This document shows, piece by piece, positions 52,836 through 62,097 of a stretch of DNA of 64,000 nucleotides (positions are counted from its first letter, which is position 1; each line of letters begins with the position of its first letter). Where the stretch lies: the NCBI GenBank assembly GCA_964493505.1, contig CAZBNP010000016.1, positions 1 to 64,000 on the forward strand, read 5' to 3'. The translations under genes were made by a program, and so were the position numbers. Source of the DNA: Chryseosolibacter sp964493505. Its GTDB lineage: Bacteria > Bacteroidota > Bacteroidia > Cytophagales > Cyclobacteriaceae. A model generated the notes under the pieces. That model was not told the origin of the DNA, did not search any database, and was given only the letters and a program-made list of their open reading frames with translations.

Positions 52836-52957
52836 GGGTGGTTATTCACGCCGTTCAGGTTGTCTTTAAGCCGCAAAAATAGTCACCTTGCAGCTTACAT
52901 CACAGTGCCCGGGGGCAAGACGTCAGATTAACGCCGAAATGTCCATTCTGGTTCGCT

Positions 52958-53482
52958 TTAGAAATCATCGGCAATATCGTCCACCTTCTTGTCTTTGTCG
53001 CGTTGCATCTGCTGGAGGATGAGGTAGGAAGTAAATATCATTTCGAGCTGGTTGCGGCCCGACTTGCGGAATTTGAGGACAAGGGTATCGCCCTTCCAGA
53101 AATAGGTTTCCCGTTTCATATCGTACGACGACGGTCCATAGATCGACTCCAGCGCTTTCATCAGACGGGGGTCTTTGGCGGTGATAACATGGATTTGGTA
53201 CACGTGGTCATGATAGGTCTTGATCTCAACTTTCCTCACCTGGGCATCGCCGATCGACCGGTAGTCGGGGTGATCGACGGAGTATAGTTTGGCGGCGAAC
53301 TCGTTCTGCTCCAGGAACTCACTTCTCAGTTTCTTCTCACCCCGGACTGAATCGATCGGCATACCGAGTTTGAGGTCCTTGAACCCGTTTCGTCTTTCGA
53401 GCTCCGCGATGTCCTGGGCGGCGGCCGGAAGACAGGCGACTATCATGAATAGGAGAAGAATTTGTTTCAGCACGACGATCAA
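52958..53482 (-). CDS. Secreted hypothetical protein
   Basis: 174 residues. Signal peptide to about AAAQ (residue 23). The mature domain has LKLGMPIDSVRGEKKL, a beta-rich centre (VRKVEIKTYHDHVYQIHVIT) and FWKGDTLVLKFRKSG, and a charged tail. It resembles periplasmic proteins with a short BamE-like repeat, but I assign no family. Its start overlaps the end of the DUF2911 gene by four bases, so they form an operon. Confidence 0.75.
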   Translation of the reverse strand: MIVVLKQILLLFMIVACLPAAAQDIAELERRNGFKDLKLGMPIDSVRGEKKLRSEFLEQNEFAAKLYSVDHPDYRSIGDAQVRKVEIKTYHDHVYQIHVITAKDPRLMKALESIYGPSSYDMKRETYFWKGDTLVLKFRKSGRNQLEMIFTSYLILQQMQRDKDKKVDDIADDF

Positions 53483-54006
53483 TTAAGGAATTTAACAGGG
53501 ATCTTGACTTTTATATTATCCCACATTATCAAAAGGTCTGCCACTTCGTTCTTTTGATCGAAAAGAATGGTAAATGGCTCGTAAATCTTGCTGGTGGTCT
53601 CTGCCGGGACATCAAACCGGAAGACATCCTTTTTCTCATTGTAGTTGTACGCACCCCACTGTCCGACGTCCGAGTTGATGATGATGGTCCATTGCTTCTC
53701 TCCGGGAATAGTGAATATCGAGTACGTGCCAGCTTTCAGGACCTGATTGTCGAGCATGATATCCTTGACTGTGGTGATCTCCGTGGCCTCGTTGGCGCCG
53801 GTTCGCCAGACTTTGCCGTAAGGAACAAGCTGGCCGAATACCGCTCGTTTCTTTTTTTGCGGCTGGCTGTAAGTGATCTTGACGTAGTGATCCTGGAAGC
53901 GCATACTGGTGATCGCAAGAGGGCTCGGACGAAGCTGTAGCTCTTGCGCGGCCGACGGGCTTGCCACGCTGACCAGGCAAATAAAAAGGATGGGAAGAAT
54001 TTTCAT
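53479..54006 (-). CDS. DUF2911 domain secreted protein
   Basis: 175 residues. Signal peptide to about SAAQ (residue 21). PSPLAITSMRFQDHYVKITYS with RAVFGQLVPYGKVWRTGANEAT and AGTYSIFTIPGEKQWTIIIN are the hallmark segments of DUF2911, a family common in Bacteroidetes. No catalytic residues are known. It is co-transcribed with the downstream secreted protein. Upstream TATCTTTA resembles a -7 element with one mismatch. Confidence 0.87.
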   Translation of the reverse strand: MKILPILFICLVSVASPSAAQELQLRPSPLAITSMRFQDHYVKITYSQPQKKKRAVFGQLVPYGKVWRTGANEATEITTVKDIMLDNQVLKAGTYSIFTIPGEKQWTIIINSDVGQWGAYNYNEKKDVFRFDVPAETTSKIYEPFTILFDQKNEVADLLIMWDNIKVKIPVKFLN

Positions 54007-54128
54007 ACGCGTTAAAGATAGTATTTTCGCTGCAACACTGACAGTCCTTTTGATGTCGCGTGTATCTGGTGTTCCCTGAAGGGTAGCTCGGGGTATGGGT
54101 TATTACCACATTATTCTATTTTTACGAC

Positions 54129-54611
54129 ATGGCACGTCCTGAATTCGATGATATTTATATGGAACTGGCGGTGAATCTCGCTACGCGCTCGCACTGTATC
54201 AAGCGACACGTGGGGGCTGTTCTCGCGAAAGATACGCGTATCATTTCTATCGGATATAACGGGCCGCCGTCGGGGACGCACAATTGCGATGAGGAATGGC
54301 CCGACATCGGTTGTCCGCGCGACTCGAAGGGAGGCTGCTCGCTCGCGATACATGCCGAGCAGAACGCTATCCTGTACGCGGTAAAAAACAAAACCTCGGT
54401 GGAGGGTGCAACGCTTTACGTGACGTTGTCGCCTTGCCTGGCGTGTGCCAGGATCATTTATTCAACCGGTATCAGAAAGGTGATCTATCTGAAGTCGTAT
54501 GCCGAGCACAAGGGACTCACTTCCGATGAAGGTGTTGATTTCCTGCTGAGGTTTGGCGTGGAGGTCGCGCGTTACGAAGGTACGCTGGGCAATGTCACCC
54601 GCATGATCTAG
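54129..54611 (+). CDS. dCMP deaminase
   Basis: 160 residues. The zinc site and catalytic glutamate are H75-A-E77 in SLAIHAEQNAI, and C103 and C106 in SPCLACARI. YNGPPSGTHNC and DEEWPDIGCP are further features of the dCMP deaminase (ComEB-like) branch, as opposed to tRNA or cytidine deaminases. It supplies dUMP for thymidylate synthesis. Monocistronic; the upstream TATTTTTA is a partial -7 match. Confidence 0.92.
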   Translation: MARPEFDDIYMELAVNLATRSHCIKRHVGAVLAKDTRIISIGYNGPPSGTHNCDEEWPDIGCPRDSKGGCSLAIHAEQNAILYAVKNKTSVEGATLYVTLSPCLACARIIYSTGIRKVIYLKSYAEHKGLTSDEGVDFLLRFGVEVARYEGTLGNVTRMI

Positions 54612-54616
54612 TACCG

Positions 54617-54934
54617 CTACCCACGGTCCTTGAGCGCCTTCTCCAGGTCTCCGATAAGTTTTGCCGTGACGCCCCTGGTCTTTTTCTCCTTTTCATTTTT
54701 GAACACCGACAGGGCCCGGCCCGCCATTTCGTAGAGGCCGGCGGGATTCTTGTCTGCGCGGTAGCTCCCGAGGCACCACTCGATATCACGCTGGAGCTGG
54801 ACTTCGATACCGAGTGTTTGCAATTTGAAGAGAGCTTCCTCATTCACCTTGTCGATGGATTTACGCACCGACCTCGCCCTTGTTGCCCGGGGTTTGGTGG
54901 CAGCGCTCTTCTTTTTTGCGGCTCCTTTTGCCAT
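54617..54934 (-). CDS. Basic hypothetical protein with Lys/Ala-rich N-terminus
   Basis: 105 residues. The first 30 are a histone-H1-like basic tail (MAKGAAKKKSAATKPRATRA), and the rest is a mixed helical domain (EEALFKLQTLGIEVQLQRDIEWCLGSY, NPAGLYEMAGRALSVFKNEK) with no catalytic motif I recognise. Conserved-looking in this phylum. The tail suggests nucleic-acid contact. Convergent with the dCMP deaminase 6 bases away. It resembles, in its tail, the 25-residue gene next door at 55166. Confidence 0.75.
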   Translation of the reverse strand: MAKGAAKKKSAATKPRATRARSVRKSIDKVNEEALFKLQTLGIEVQLQRDIEWCLGSYRADKNPAGLYEMAGRALSVFKNEKEKKTRGVTAKLIGDLEKALKDRG

Positions 54935-55110
54935 GATCTTTTGGTTTGGTTACTGAAAGAAAGTTACGGTTACAGGGGGGGTATGACAAGAACATCTCTA
55001 TAAATTTTGACGCAACCGAATGAAGCGGTGATTGAAAACGACTGAAATATCAGGTGGGTTTTGCCGGGGCCGACATTTGTCCCTGGTGTGAAGTGGCCTA
55101 TAAAACGCGA

Positions 55111-55139
55111 AAGGGAAGTAAATCCAATTTACTTCCCTT
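55111..55139 (-). terminator. Hairpin terminator of the 25-residue Lys/Ala gene
   Basis: AAGGGAAGTAAAT (55111-55123), a three-base loop and ATTTACTTCCCTT (55127-55139) form a perfect 13-bp stem. On the minus strand it is followed by TCGCGTTTTA, a short T-rich tail. It lies 26 bases beyond the stop of the small gene. Confidence 0.75.
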
Positions 55140-55165
55140 GTTAAAAGTCTTTAGGTTGAACCTAA

Positions 55166-55243
55166 TTACTTCTTCTTCTTAGCAGCTTTCTTTGCTGTCT
55201 TCTTGACAGCTTTCTTTGCTGCTTTCTTCGCTGTTTTTGCCAT
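55166..55243 (-). CDS. 25-residue Lys/Ala-rich micro-protein (histone-H1-tail-like)
   Basis: Starts at ATG 55243 and ends at TAA 55168-55166. The product begins MAKTAKKAAKKAVKK and continues as near-perfect Lys-Lys-Ala-Ala repeats to a four-lysine end; it has no acidic or aromatic residues. It resembles the repeating tails of bacterial histone-H1-like proteins (HU-associated KA-rich proteins), and could bind DNA or RNA. A dedicated hairpin terminator follows and an AT-rich spacer precedes it, supporting an independent gene. Coding status is inferred from the frame, terminator and family-like composition. Confidence 0.7.
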   Translation of the reverse strand: MAKTAKKAAKKAVKKTAKKAAKKKK

Positions 55244-55384
55244 AGCGTTTTCTAATTAGTTTAAGTGTTTAACTAAACATTACGAAAAGTTATAACATTT
55301 TTCTTATTCCAAGAAATTTTTACGAAAAAATTTTTTTCGTTCACATTTTTTTTGAAGGACACTTTCATCGCGACACGATCGATG

Positions 55385-56401
55385 TCAGATGACGTTGACC
55401 TCGGGCTGGAGAAGGATTCCGAATTTTTCCGTTACGCTTCTCTGTATATCCAACGCGAGTTGCCAGATGGTTCGGCCGTCACCTCCTCCGTAGTTGACCA
55501 ACACGAGTGCCTGATTTTTATGAACACCTACGTTACCGAACGTTCTCCCTTTCCATCCACACTGTTCGATGAGCCATGCGGCCGGAACCTTGACAAGACC
55601 GTTTTCCCCGGGGAAAGAAGGGATATCAGCGTACTTCTGCCTGAGCAGATCAAACGACGATTGATCTATCGAAGGATTCTTAAAGAAGCTCCCGGCATTT
55701 CCGATCACCGCCGGATCAGGTAGTTTGCCTGACCGGATCGCTATCACGGCGTCACTAATTGCTTTGACTGATAACGCAGCGTTCGACTCCCGGAGTACAT
55801 CCGTTATCGCGCCATAGCGGGTGTTGAAGTGGTGTTTTTTTCGCGTAAGACTTAAAGTAATACTTGAGATGAAATACTGGTTCCGGAGCTCATGTTTAAA
55901 GATACTGTCCCGGTATCCGAAGGCACAATCGTCGCGACTGAACACGCGCGTGGTCGCACTTTCCAGATGGATCGCCTCGACGCTATGGATGACCTCCCGT
56001 ACTTCTACGCCGTATGCTCCGATGTTCTGCATCGGTGCGGCGCCGACGGTTCCGGGTATCAGGGAAAGGTTTTCCACACCTCCGAAGTCGTGCGCTACGC
56101 AATGCATAACAAAGCGGTGCCAGTTTTCTCCGGAACCGACCTTCAAGCGTGTCGTGGTATTGTCTTCAGCAACTACTTCAATTCCGGTGATGGCATTCTT
56201 CACTACCACTCCGTCGAAGTCGCGGGTGAGGAGTACATTACTTCCGCCGCCGAGGATCAGGTGCTCGTGTTTTCTAAACAATTCGCTCCTGAACACGTTT
56301 CGGGCTTCGTCAGGACTGGTCACGGTTATCAGGTACCGGGCAGTGGCGTGAATGTGAAAGGTGTTGTAGGGGAAGAGGTCGACGTTCTCCTTTACTTCCA
56401 T
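55385..56401 (-). CDS. murB: UDP-N-acetylenolpyruvoylglucosamine reductase
   Basis: 338 residues, the longer type I form. NTFHIHATARY opens the FAD domain; LGGGSNVLL is the flavin-phosphate loop; IPGTVGAAPMQNIGAYG, FGYRDSIFK and the catalytic serine motif NAGSFFKNP follow. It reduces the enolpyruvyl intermediate to UDP-N-acetylmuramate in the cytoplasm. CACCTTTG upstream is one mismatch from a -7 box. Stands alone. Confidence 0.95.
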   Translation of the reverse strand: MEVKENVDLFPYNTFHIHATARYLITVTSPDEARNVFRSELFRKHEHLILGGGSNVLLTRDFDGVVVKNAITGIEVVAEDNTTTRLKVGSGENWHRFVMHCVAHDFGGVENLSLIPGTVGAAPMQNIGAYGVEVREVIHSVEAIHLESATTRVFSRDDCAFGYRDSIFKHELRNQYFISSITLSLTRKKHHFNTRYGAITDVLRESNAALSVKAISDAVIAIRSGKLPDPAVIGNAGSFFKNPSIDQSSFDLLRQKYADIPSFPGENGLVKVPAAWLIEQCGWKGRTFGNVGVHKNQALVLVNYGGGDGRTIWQLALDIQRSVTEKFGILLQPEVNVI

Positions 56402-56486
56402 TTGCGCTGGGTTTGATGACGGTCAAAGGTGGGAGGAAATATGCAATTATGGAAATAGGGAGGGGGATAGTGTGAAAGGATAAGGC

Positions 56487-57746
56487 TTAGTCGATTTGTT
56501 GATTCAGTTCGTCTGCTGACAATTTGAAAATGCAGATGCGGGGGAAGCGTCCGGCGAGCCAGGTGGTTCCACATACGGCAAGTCCGTCGTCCGATGTCCG
56601 GATGATGGAGGTTACTTCAAACGGATTGGAGAAGCCGAGGTATCGGCTACCGACAAACTCGCTTGTCGCTTCGTCGTAGAAGAACAGTCCGATTTGTTTG
56701 CTTCGTGTATCGCTCGCGTAGATCAGCATGTTTCGTGACCCGATGGTGGTTCGAAGGATGCTGACCGGGGCGTCGGGCACAAGTTCGGGAAGGGTAAAGC
56801 CACCAAGGTAGGCGCTAATGCTCGGTCCGTTGGTCTGGAGTGACACTCCTGGCATGAAGTAGTTCCGTCCGAAATCAAACCTCGATGCAGCAAATCTGCC
56901 GTTGCCCAGGGATACCACTTCGCTGAAGCCACCGTCGTCCTGCTGACCGTGGACGACGCCTGATGCGCCGTCTTCCATGTCGGTAAACACGAGGGAGAAG
57001 GAATAATTCTCAAACCCGTTGAAAAAGTAAAGAGCATCGGAAACCTTGCCGATCTGAAACGGAAACCGTTTGCCGGTATGCAGGATATGGTTCATGATCG
57101 GCTCTTCGACGGCGTCGCCCGTGCCGATTCCAAATTGCACCGGACCTTTGACGATGTTTCCTGACACATCATGTCGGGAAACAACCGATGTCTTGTCGAC
57201 GTGGTTGTAGCTCAGCGCGAGGAAGGCGTCGCCATCCGCGCAGGCCGCCGAGGGGAATCCGACGCCCGCCAGCGCGGTGGTTGTAACTTCCCGCAGGTGA
57301 GGGTCGACCTTGACAAGCTGGCCCCGCAGGCTGAGTGTATCGAGCGTGAGGAAGTAGAACGCGCTGCCTATCGCCATCAGGTCGCCGACCGGATTGGCGA
57401 GGTGTGCGAGTGTGATGTCGCTGACGAAGTTTCCGGTGGCGCCGGCCTTCAACAGATAGGTACCGCGAAAGTTCGAGCCGGGGATCTCCCGTTCTGCCAA
57501 TACCAGGTAATCGCCATCGGCGGTTTGGCGGAAGTCTACCGGATGGAAGACGGCGGAGTAATCGCTGTGATCGAAAACGGTGGTGAATTTTTCTTTTTCG
57601 AGCTCGGGGTTGCTCTCTTCGGTGCAGGAAAAAAGCAGTGAAACACAGGCTGCGAAGACCAGGCTCACCGCCAGCCTTCTGTGCGCGCTGAAATTTAGAA
57701 AGCCCTTGTTGTGTGACCGGCCCGGGGATATATAGAGAGTGCTCAT
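56487..57746 (-). CDS. Hypothetical lipoprotein of the DUF1800/DUF1501 operon
   Basis: 419 residues. Signal region with lipobox LLFSC at about 41. The mature part consists of beta-propeller-like repeats (VLAEREIPGSNFRGTYLLKA, VSDITLAHLANPVGDLMAIG, TTIGSRNMLIYASDT) without a named family I recognise. It begins three bases after the stop of the barrel protein and is the last gene of a four-gene operon. Probably anchored at the outer membrane. Confidence 0.75.
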   Translation of the reverse strand: MSTLYISPGRSHNKGFLNFSAHRRLAVSLVFAACVSLLFSCTEESNPELEKEKFTTVFDHSDYSAVFHPVDFRQTADGDYLVLAEREIPGSNFRGTYLLKAGATGNFVSDITLAHLANPVGDLMAIGSAFYFLTLDTLSLRGQLVKVDPHLREVTTTALAGVGFPSAACADGDAFLALSYNHVDKTSVVSRHDVSGNIVKGPVQFGIGTGDAVEEPIMNHILHTGKRFPFQIGKVSDALYFFNGFENYSFSLVFTDMEDGASGVVHGQQDDGGFSEVVSLGNGRFAASRFDFGRNYFMPGVSLQTNGPSISAYLGGFTLPELVPDAPVSILRTTIGSRNMLIYASDTRSKQIGLFFYDEATSEFVGSRYLGFSNPFEVTSIIRTSDDGLAVCGTTWLAGRFPRICIFKLSADELNQQID

Positions 57747-57749
57747 AGA

Positions 57750-58637
57750 CTAATCGATCATTGATTTGAAGCCGCTGCCCAGAAATCTAAGGGGAAAAAG
57801 GCAGCCAACGGAAACTGTCAGATTGTCGAGCTTCATATCGTCGAGGCTGTCGCCTACACCCGATAAGCGGTCGCTGGCATACCTGTTTTCAGTGGAAGAG
57901 ATATTGCTCATGCCGATCCGGTAAGCGATGTCGAGGTTCAGCCTGACGTTGCCAAGCGGATAATAGATGCCTCCTCCGGCCACGATACCCCAGTGATATT
58001 TTGCGAAGAGATCGGTCGCGCCGATGATAACCGGTTCGCTCTTAAATTCGTGTTCACCTCCCGAAGCATAGTCTGTTCCGGAAATGGTTACCTTCTTGGT
58101 TGCGTCGAGCAAAAGCGACGAATGAACGCCGGCCTGTACATAGGGTACTATTTGCCCCGCCTGAAATTCATATTTGGCAATCAGCGGCCAGTCGAGCCAC
58201 GCTACTTTTTGTTTCTGGTTGTAGTGCAGTTCGAGGTGATTCCCGGATTCTCGCGGGTCGCTCCAGGTGTAGTCGTTGGTGTAGGCAAAGACACAGGTCC
58301 GGTATGTGGGCTGGAAGCTCAGGGAGAGCCGGCGGAAGTAAAAGGTCACTTCGAATGCAACCTGGCTTCCGATCGACTTGAAGTTCTCGTATTCCTTCGA
58401 AACGCTTGTCTCTTCGTAGTTGGTCGGGGAGATGATGTAATAGGGGTTCTCGACAATGGGTTTTGAGAGGTTGGGGCCGGCCTTAAACCCAAGCCACCAT
58501 TGCTTCTGGAGGAAGATGTTTGCCGATTTCGATTTACTCGGTTGGTTGAACCCTCCTTTCCTCGTATCGCGTTGTCCGAAGAGGGGCGACATCAGGAGGA
58601 GCAGACAGATCGACAACAGGTATGGTTTTTTCATCAT
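57750..58637 (-). CDS. PorT-like outer-membrane beta-barrel protein
   Basis: 295 residues. Signal peptide ends after LFGQ. QWWLGFKAGPNLSKPIVENP, FEVTFYFRRLSLSFQPTYR, VPYVQAGVHSSLLLDATKK, WGIVAGGGIYYPLGNVRLNLD and IAYRIGMSNIS are the alternating strands of the PorT/outer-membrane protein beta-barrel family. The start overlaps the end of the DUF1501 gene by four bases, indicating coupled translation. It may bind or export the products of the operon; function unproven. Confidence 0.85.
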   Translation of the reverse strand: MMKKPYLLSICLLLLMSPLFGQRDTRKGGFNQPSKSKSANIFLQKQWWLGFKAGPNLSKPIVENPYYIISPTNYEETSVSKEYENFKSIGSQVAFEVTFYFRRLSLSFQPTYRTCVFAYTNDYTWSDPRESGNHLELHYNQKQKVAWLDWPLIAKYEFQAGQIVPYVQAGVHSSLLLDATKKVTISGTDYASGGEHEFKSEPVIIGATDLFAKYHWGIVAGGGIYYPLGNVRLNLDIAYRIGMSNISSTENRYASDRLSGVGDSLDDMKLDNLTVSVGCLFPLRFLGSGFKSMID

Positions 58638-60343
58638 TTTATAACAACGAGTGATTTTGAATCTCTGAAAAGCCCCGTCCTCATATCAAGCTTGTAAAGT
58701 CCCGTCCGCAGGTCTGCTACATTGGTTTCCACCTCGTGCACACCTGGCGGGTATTCTTTGTCGGTTATAACGGCTACCTGTTTTCCCGACGCCTCGTAGA
58801 GGCGTATGGATACGTGTTGTGTGGCGTTGATGCGGAAGCGGACAGTGGTGGCGCCACGTGCGGGGTTCGGGAAGCAGTCGTCCAGAGCGAAACGCTGGTC
58901 GATGAAAGCGTTGACTCCGGTCACGATTTCGCGTTGTGCGATGGGAAGGGTTTCGAAGACGACACCATCTGATGTGCCCTGCGCCGTCATAATTCCCGGA
59001 AAAATTTCATTGAGACGGTCGTCCGGAACGAGCAGCCAGTCTTTCATGATATTGGCATAGATGACCCTGTAGTCGTATTGCATCTCTACATTGGCTTTGG
59101 TCAGATCGGGCACCTTTCCAACCACTCCCGCCTGCACGCCGTGTCCGAAGATAAACATAGGGCCGCCTGTTCCATGGTCGGTACCGTAGCTTCCGTTTGA
59201 ATAGATTCGCCGTCCGAACTCGGAGGTGGTGACGGTGAGTACGCGATCTTCCAGTCCCCGCTTGCGCAGGTCGTCGTGAAATGCGTTCATCGCCGTCGAG
59301 ATATGATAAAGCAGCGCGGCATGCGACCCCATGGTCGGGTCGTACGACTCTGTCTGGTCGGCGTGTGTATCGAAGCCGCCTGTTTTGATCAGGAACACTT
59401 TGGTCTTGCATCCACCTGCCAGCAGACGGGCGATGATTTTCAACTGTGGGGTGAGACCATTTTTCATGCTACCCTTCGGCGCGTTAAAGGGATAGGTCTC
59501 CGGGTATGTGGTGCTGCCATTGCCCCCGGCTTCATATACCTGAGCAAGGCGCTCTGCGTAATCCTTTGATTTGTCTTCGAGGCTAAGTATCCAGTCAAGC
59601 TCATTGTAGTATGGCGAGTTCAGCAGCCACTCCGGCGGCATTCCGCGCGGATCTATATGTTCGTCTGCAAAGCCTTCGAGGTTGCCAACCAGGTTGGCAA
59701 AGCCTACCGGGTCGTTTATCGAGATCGAAGTGGGGATGTTTCCCTGCTGGTGAAAGATCAACGACACATCGCTGCCCATTTCGATCGCCAGCGGGTCAGG
59801 CATCCCTGAATTGGGAAAGTCCTGGGGGTATTGTGATGGTGCGATTTCCTGCTGTAAGTATCGTCCAACCCATCCTGACTGAAGGTACTCGTCGTGTGCG
59901 CCGCCCATAAAAAGGATGTCGCGCCCGCGGAAATGCGAGCCGTTGTTGTGCTTATACGAGACGCCCTGAACCATTGTGACCCGTCCCTGGTCGTACATTT
60001 GCTTCATTGCGAGCATATCGGGATGCAGGCCTACCTGCTGGTCGGGCGTAAGCGTACTGTCGAGGGGTATGTATTTTCGCAGACTGTTGCGAGCGGGGAT
60101 GGCGATGTTGGCGCGCTTGCTGTAATACAATTCGTAGTCAGCCACGGGAATCAGACAGTTGAGTCCATCGTTGCCGCCGTGCATCTGGAGGACGATGAGC
60201 ACCCGGTCGTTATCAATGCTGGCGCGCGCCATTTTTGTGAGCGCATTCTCGGCCAGGACATTGAAGGGTACACCCCCTAGTGCGAAGGGCAGGCTCACTG
60301 CGGCAGGCAGGCGTTTTAGAAATTTTCTCCTGGAAGCATTCAT
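58634..60343 (-). CDS. DUF1501 protein with Tat signal and T9SS type A sorting domain
   Basis: 569 residues. Twin-arginine signal SRRKFLKRLPAAVSL at 4-18. The DUF1501 core shows LQMHGGNDGLNCLIP, GHFRGRDILFMGG-like FRGRDILFMGG, KVFLIKTGGFDTHADQ and VTTSEFGRRIYSNGSYGTDHGTGGPMF in pieces, metal-site motifs of the sulfatase/alkaline-phosphatase-like fold. The last 80 residues (CFPNPARGATTVRFRINATQ, LRTGLYKLDMRTG) are a T9SS type A sorting domain. It is folded in the cytoplasm, exported by Tat, then secreted by the T9SS. Function unknown. Confidence 0.9.
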   Translation of the reverse strand: MNASRRKFLKRLPAAVSLPFALGGVPFNVLAENALTKMARASIDNDRVLIVLQMHGGNDGLNCLIPVADYELYYSKRANIAIPARNSLRKYIPLDSTLTPDQQVGLHPDMLAMKQMYDQGRVTMVQGVSYKHNNGSHFRGRDILFMGGAHDEYLQSGWVGRYLQQEIAPSQYPQDFPNSGMPDPLAIEMGSDVSLIFHQQGNIPTSISINDPVGFANLVGNLEGFADEHIDPRGMPPEWLLNSPYYNELDWILSLEDKSKDYAERLAQVYEAGGNGSTTYPETYPFNAPKGSMKNGLTPQLKIIARLLAGGCKTKVFLIKTGGFDTHADQTESYDPTMGSHAALLYHISTAMNAFHDDLRKRGLEDRVLTVTTSEFGRRIYSNGSYGTDHGTGGPMFIFGHGVQAGVVGKVPDLTKANVEMQYDYRVIYANIMKDWLLVPDDRLNEIFPGIMTAQGTSDGVVFETLPIAQREIVTGVNAFIDQRFALDDCFPNPARGATTVRFRINATQHVSIRLYEASGKQVAVITDKEYPPGVHEVETNVADLRTGLYKLDMRTGLFRDSKSLVVIK

Positions 60344-60354
60344 CGTGTGGGGCT

Positions 60355-62097
60355 TTAGGAAAGTTGGTTTTCAGGTGACTGCAGCATGGTGTTGAAGAGA
60401 AACTCAAGTTGCTCGCGGAGGTCCGGTGCGCTTTGATCCCACCGGGTGGTCCAGTATGCTTCGTCGAATTGTTGAAGAAACCGCTCTTTAAAATAGTTTA
60501 GCCGTTGCGCGCGCAGCGATGAAGTGTCGTCTGCGCCCTCGTCGAACGTCAGGTTGTCGGAGTGAGGGAGAAGGTAACGGGCCACTTCAATAATCAGGCT
60601 TCGCGCGTCGCGCGCAATAGCATTGCTGATATTGTTTTTTACAAATAGCTCCAGGTCTACTGTAAACATGTAGTTCTCCTGACTGGTCAGTACGCGACGG
60701 ACGAAATCGTATCGCCGCGCCAGGTAGTTGGGTGTGATCCAGTTTCGGTGGTAGATCGGATACTGGTGATAGGCTTCATACCCGGCGACGTCGTAAGGTT
60801 CGAAGAAGTTGAGCCCGAGTCCCTCGAGATTCTGCACGAGCTCACCGGTCGCCTCATAGAAGGCTTCCGGCTGGGATATCATGTCGGGAAGCCGTATGTC
60901 AAAGAAGCGCAATGTACCGGTAACCAGATCGAGCGGTGATTTAATAATTCCTCCGTAGCTATCGTCGGTTACACCGGCGCCCGAATCGTAGAAGTGTTCG
61001 CTGCGCAACAGGTTTTCGATGACGGGCTGGATTTTGAACCCCGACGCGACAAATGTATTGGCCATCTCTGTGATGACAGCCGAATCGATAGCCACGCTAT
61101 CGTCCGGTGTGTGCGGCGCATACACAAAAAAGCGATAGATCTTCCAGCAGATATTTTTTACTGTTTCGGGTTTGCTGTATAGATAGTCGACCAACTGGCG
61201 GATTTCATCGATAGCGCTTTCTTCCGTCGGTAACCCGTTGTTTAGAAGGAGAGGATCGGGCTCGATAACCATATTATCGAAGCGCACGCTGAATGTTTTC
61301 GGGTCGTTATCGTGTGACGAGGCGTTTTGCGGGTTGCCTCTCACCTTTCCTCTCATCAGTTCCGTATCGGCATCGATGGTTCCAAAATCCTTGTCTACAA
61401 CCCACCCTGAGAAAACTCGGGCGGCGGCTTGTACATCGGCTTCCGTAAATAAAATATAGTCGCCCGGTTCGTCCGGTGTAGGAAGTGTGCCTTCCAGGCC
61501 ACGACCGATTGTGTACAACTCCATGAATTCGCGAGCGTAGTTTTCGTTCGGACTCCCCTTGACGTTTTGGTTCCCATCGAGCAGCGCGAGCATCGCGTTG
61601 TCAATGCTGATTCTTACTGACAATTCCTTGAAATTGAGAAGCGGATCTACACTGAGGGCATCGAGCGCATGGAGGCGTAGCAATTGATTCTGAAAATACA
61701 GTGACCGGCTGTTGTTGACTTTCGATTGAATAGTCGTGAAATGAGTATGAAGAAAGAATACTATCCTTTCCCGGGCCGAGTAGGCAAGTTCTATCGAAGG
61801 GTCTGTGCCACCGCCCAGCATTTGGGCGATGAACCATCCTTTAAAGTAGTTCTGGAGGTCGTTATCCTCGCTGTTTGCGTTGGTGGTTCCCGACAGGAAC
61901 CACTCCTGACCGGTTGCCGGATCGGGTGGTAATACCGGGTTGGGCAGACTTTGTCGCAGGAGTTGATTTACCGCCTGAGCCGGCGTGAGTTGCGCGAAGG
62001 TGTCAATCTGTTGTTTGGTAGCACCGAACGTCGCCCGCCTTAATAGGTGGGCCGCTCGTTTTACGCCTAGCGTACCGCTGAACTCGGTTAATGGCAT
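60355..62097 (-). CDS. DUF1800 protein
   Basis: 580 residues. AAHLLRRATFGATKQQID is the typical opening, YLHTHFTT-like FFLHTHFTTIQSKVN, ENYAREFMELYTIG and FSGWVVDKDF are the other DUF1800 hallmarks. DUF1800 and DUF1501 genes are almost always neighbours in bacteria and are thought to act together at the cell envelope. No signal peptide is evident at this start; export may follow the Tat-bearing partner. It is first in the four-gene operon. Function unknown. Confidence 0.9.
   Translation of the reverse strand: MPLTEFSGTLGVKRAAHLLRRATFGATKQQIDTFAQLTPAQAVNQLLRQSLPNPVLPPDPATGQEWFLSGTTNANSEDNDLQNYFKGWFIAQMLGGGTDPSIELAYSARERIVFFLHTHFTTIQSKVNNSRSLYFQNQLLRLHALDALSVDPLLNFKELSVRISIDNAMLALLDGNQNVKGSPNENYAREFMELYTIGRGLEGTLPTPDEPGDYILFTEADVQAAARVFSGWVVDKDFGTIDADTELMRGKVRGNPQNASSHDNDPKTFSVRFDNMVIEPDPLLLNNGLPTEESAIDEIRQLVDYLYSKPETVKNICWKIYRFFVYAPHTPDDSVAIDSAVITEMANTFVASGFKIQPVIENLLRSEHFYDSGAGVTDDSYGGIIKSPLDLVTGTLRFFDIRLPDMISQPEAFYEATGELVQNLEGLGLNFFEPYDVAGYEAYHQYPIYHRNWITPNYLARRYDFVRRVLTSQENYMFTVDLELFVKNNISNAIARDARSLIIEVARYLLPHSDNLTFDEGADDTSSLRAQRLNYFKERFLQQFDEAYWTTRWDQSAPDLREQLEFLFNTMLQSPENQLS

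Noticed and set aside
55322..55340. AT hairpin ACGAAAAAA/TTTTTTCGT as murB terminator
   Set aside because: The stem has only two G-C pairs and no clear T-run beyond it on the minus strand.
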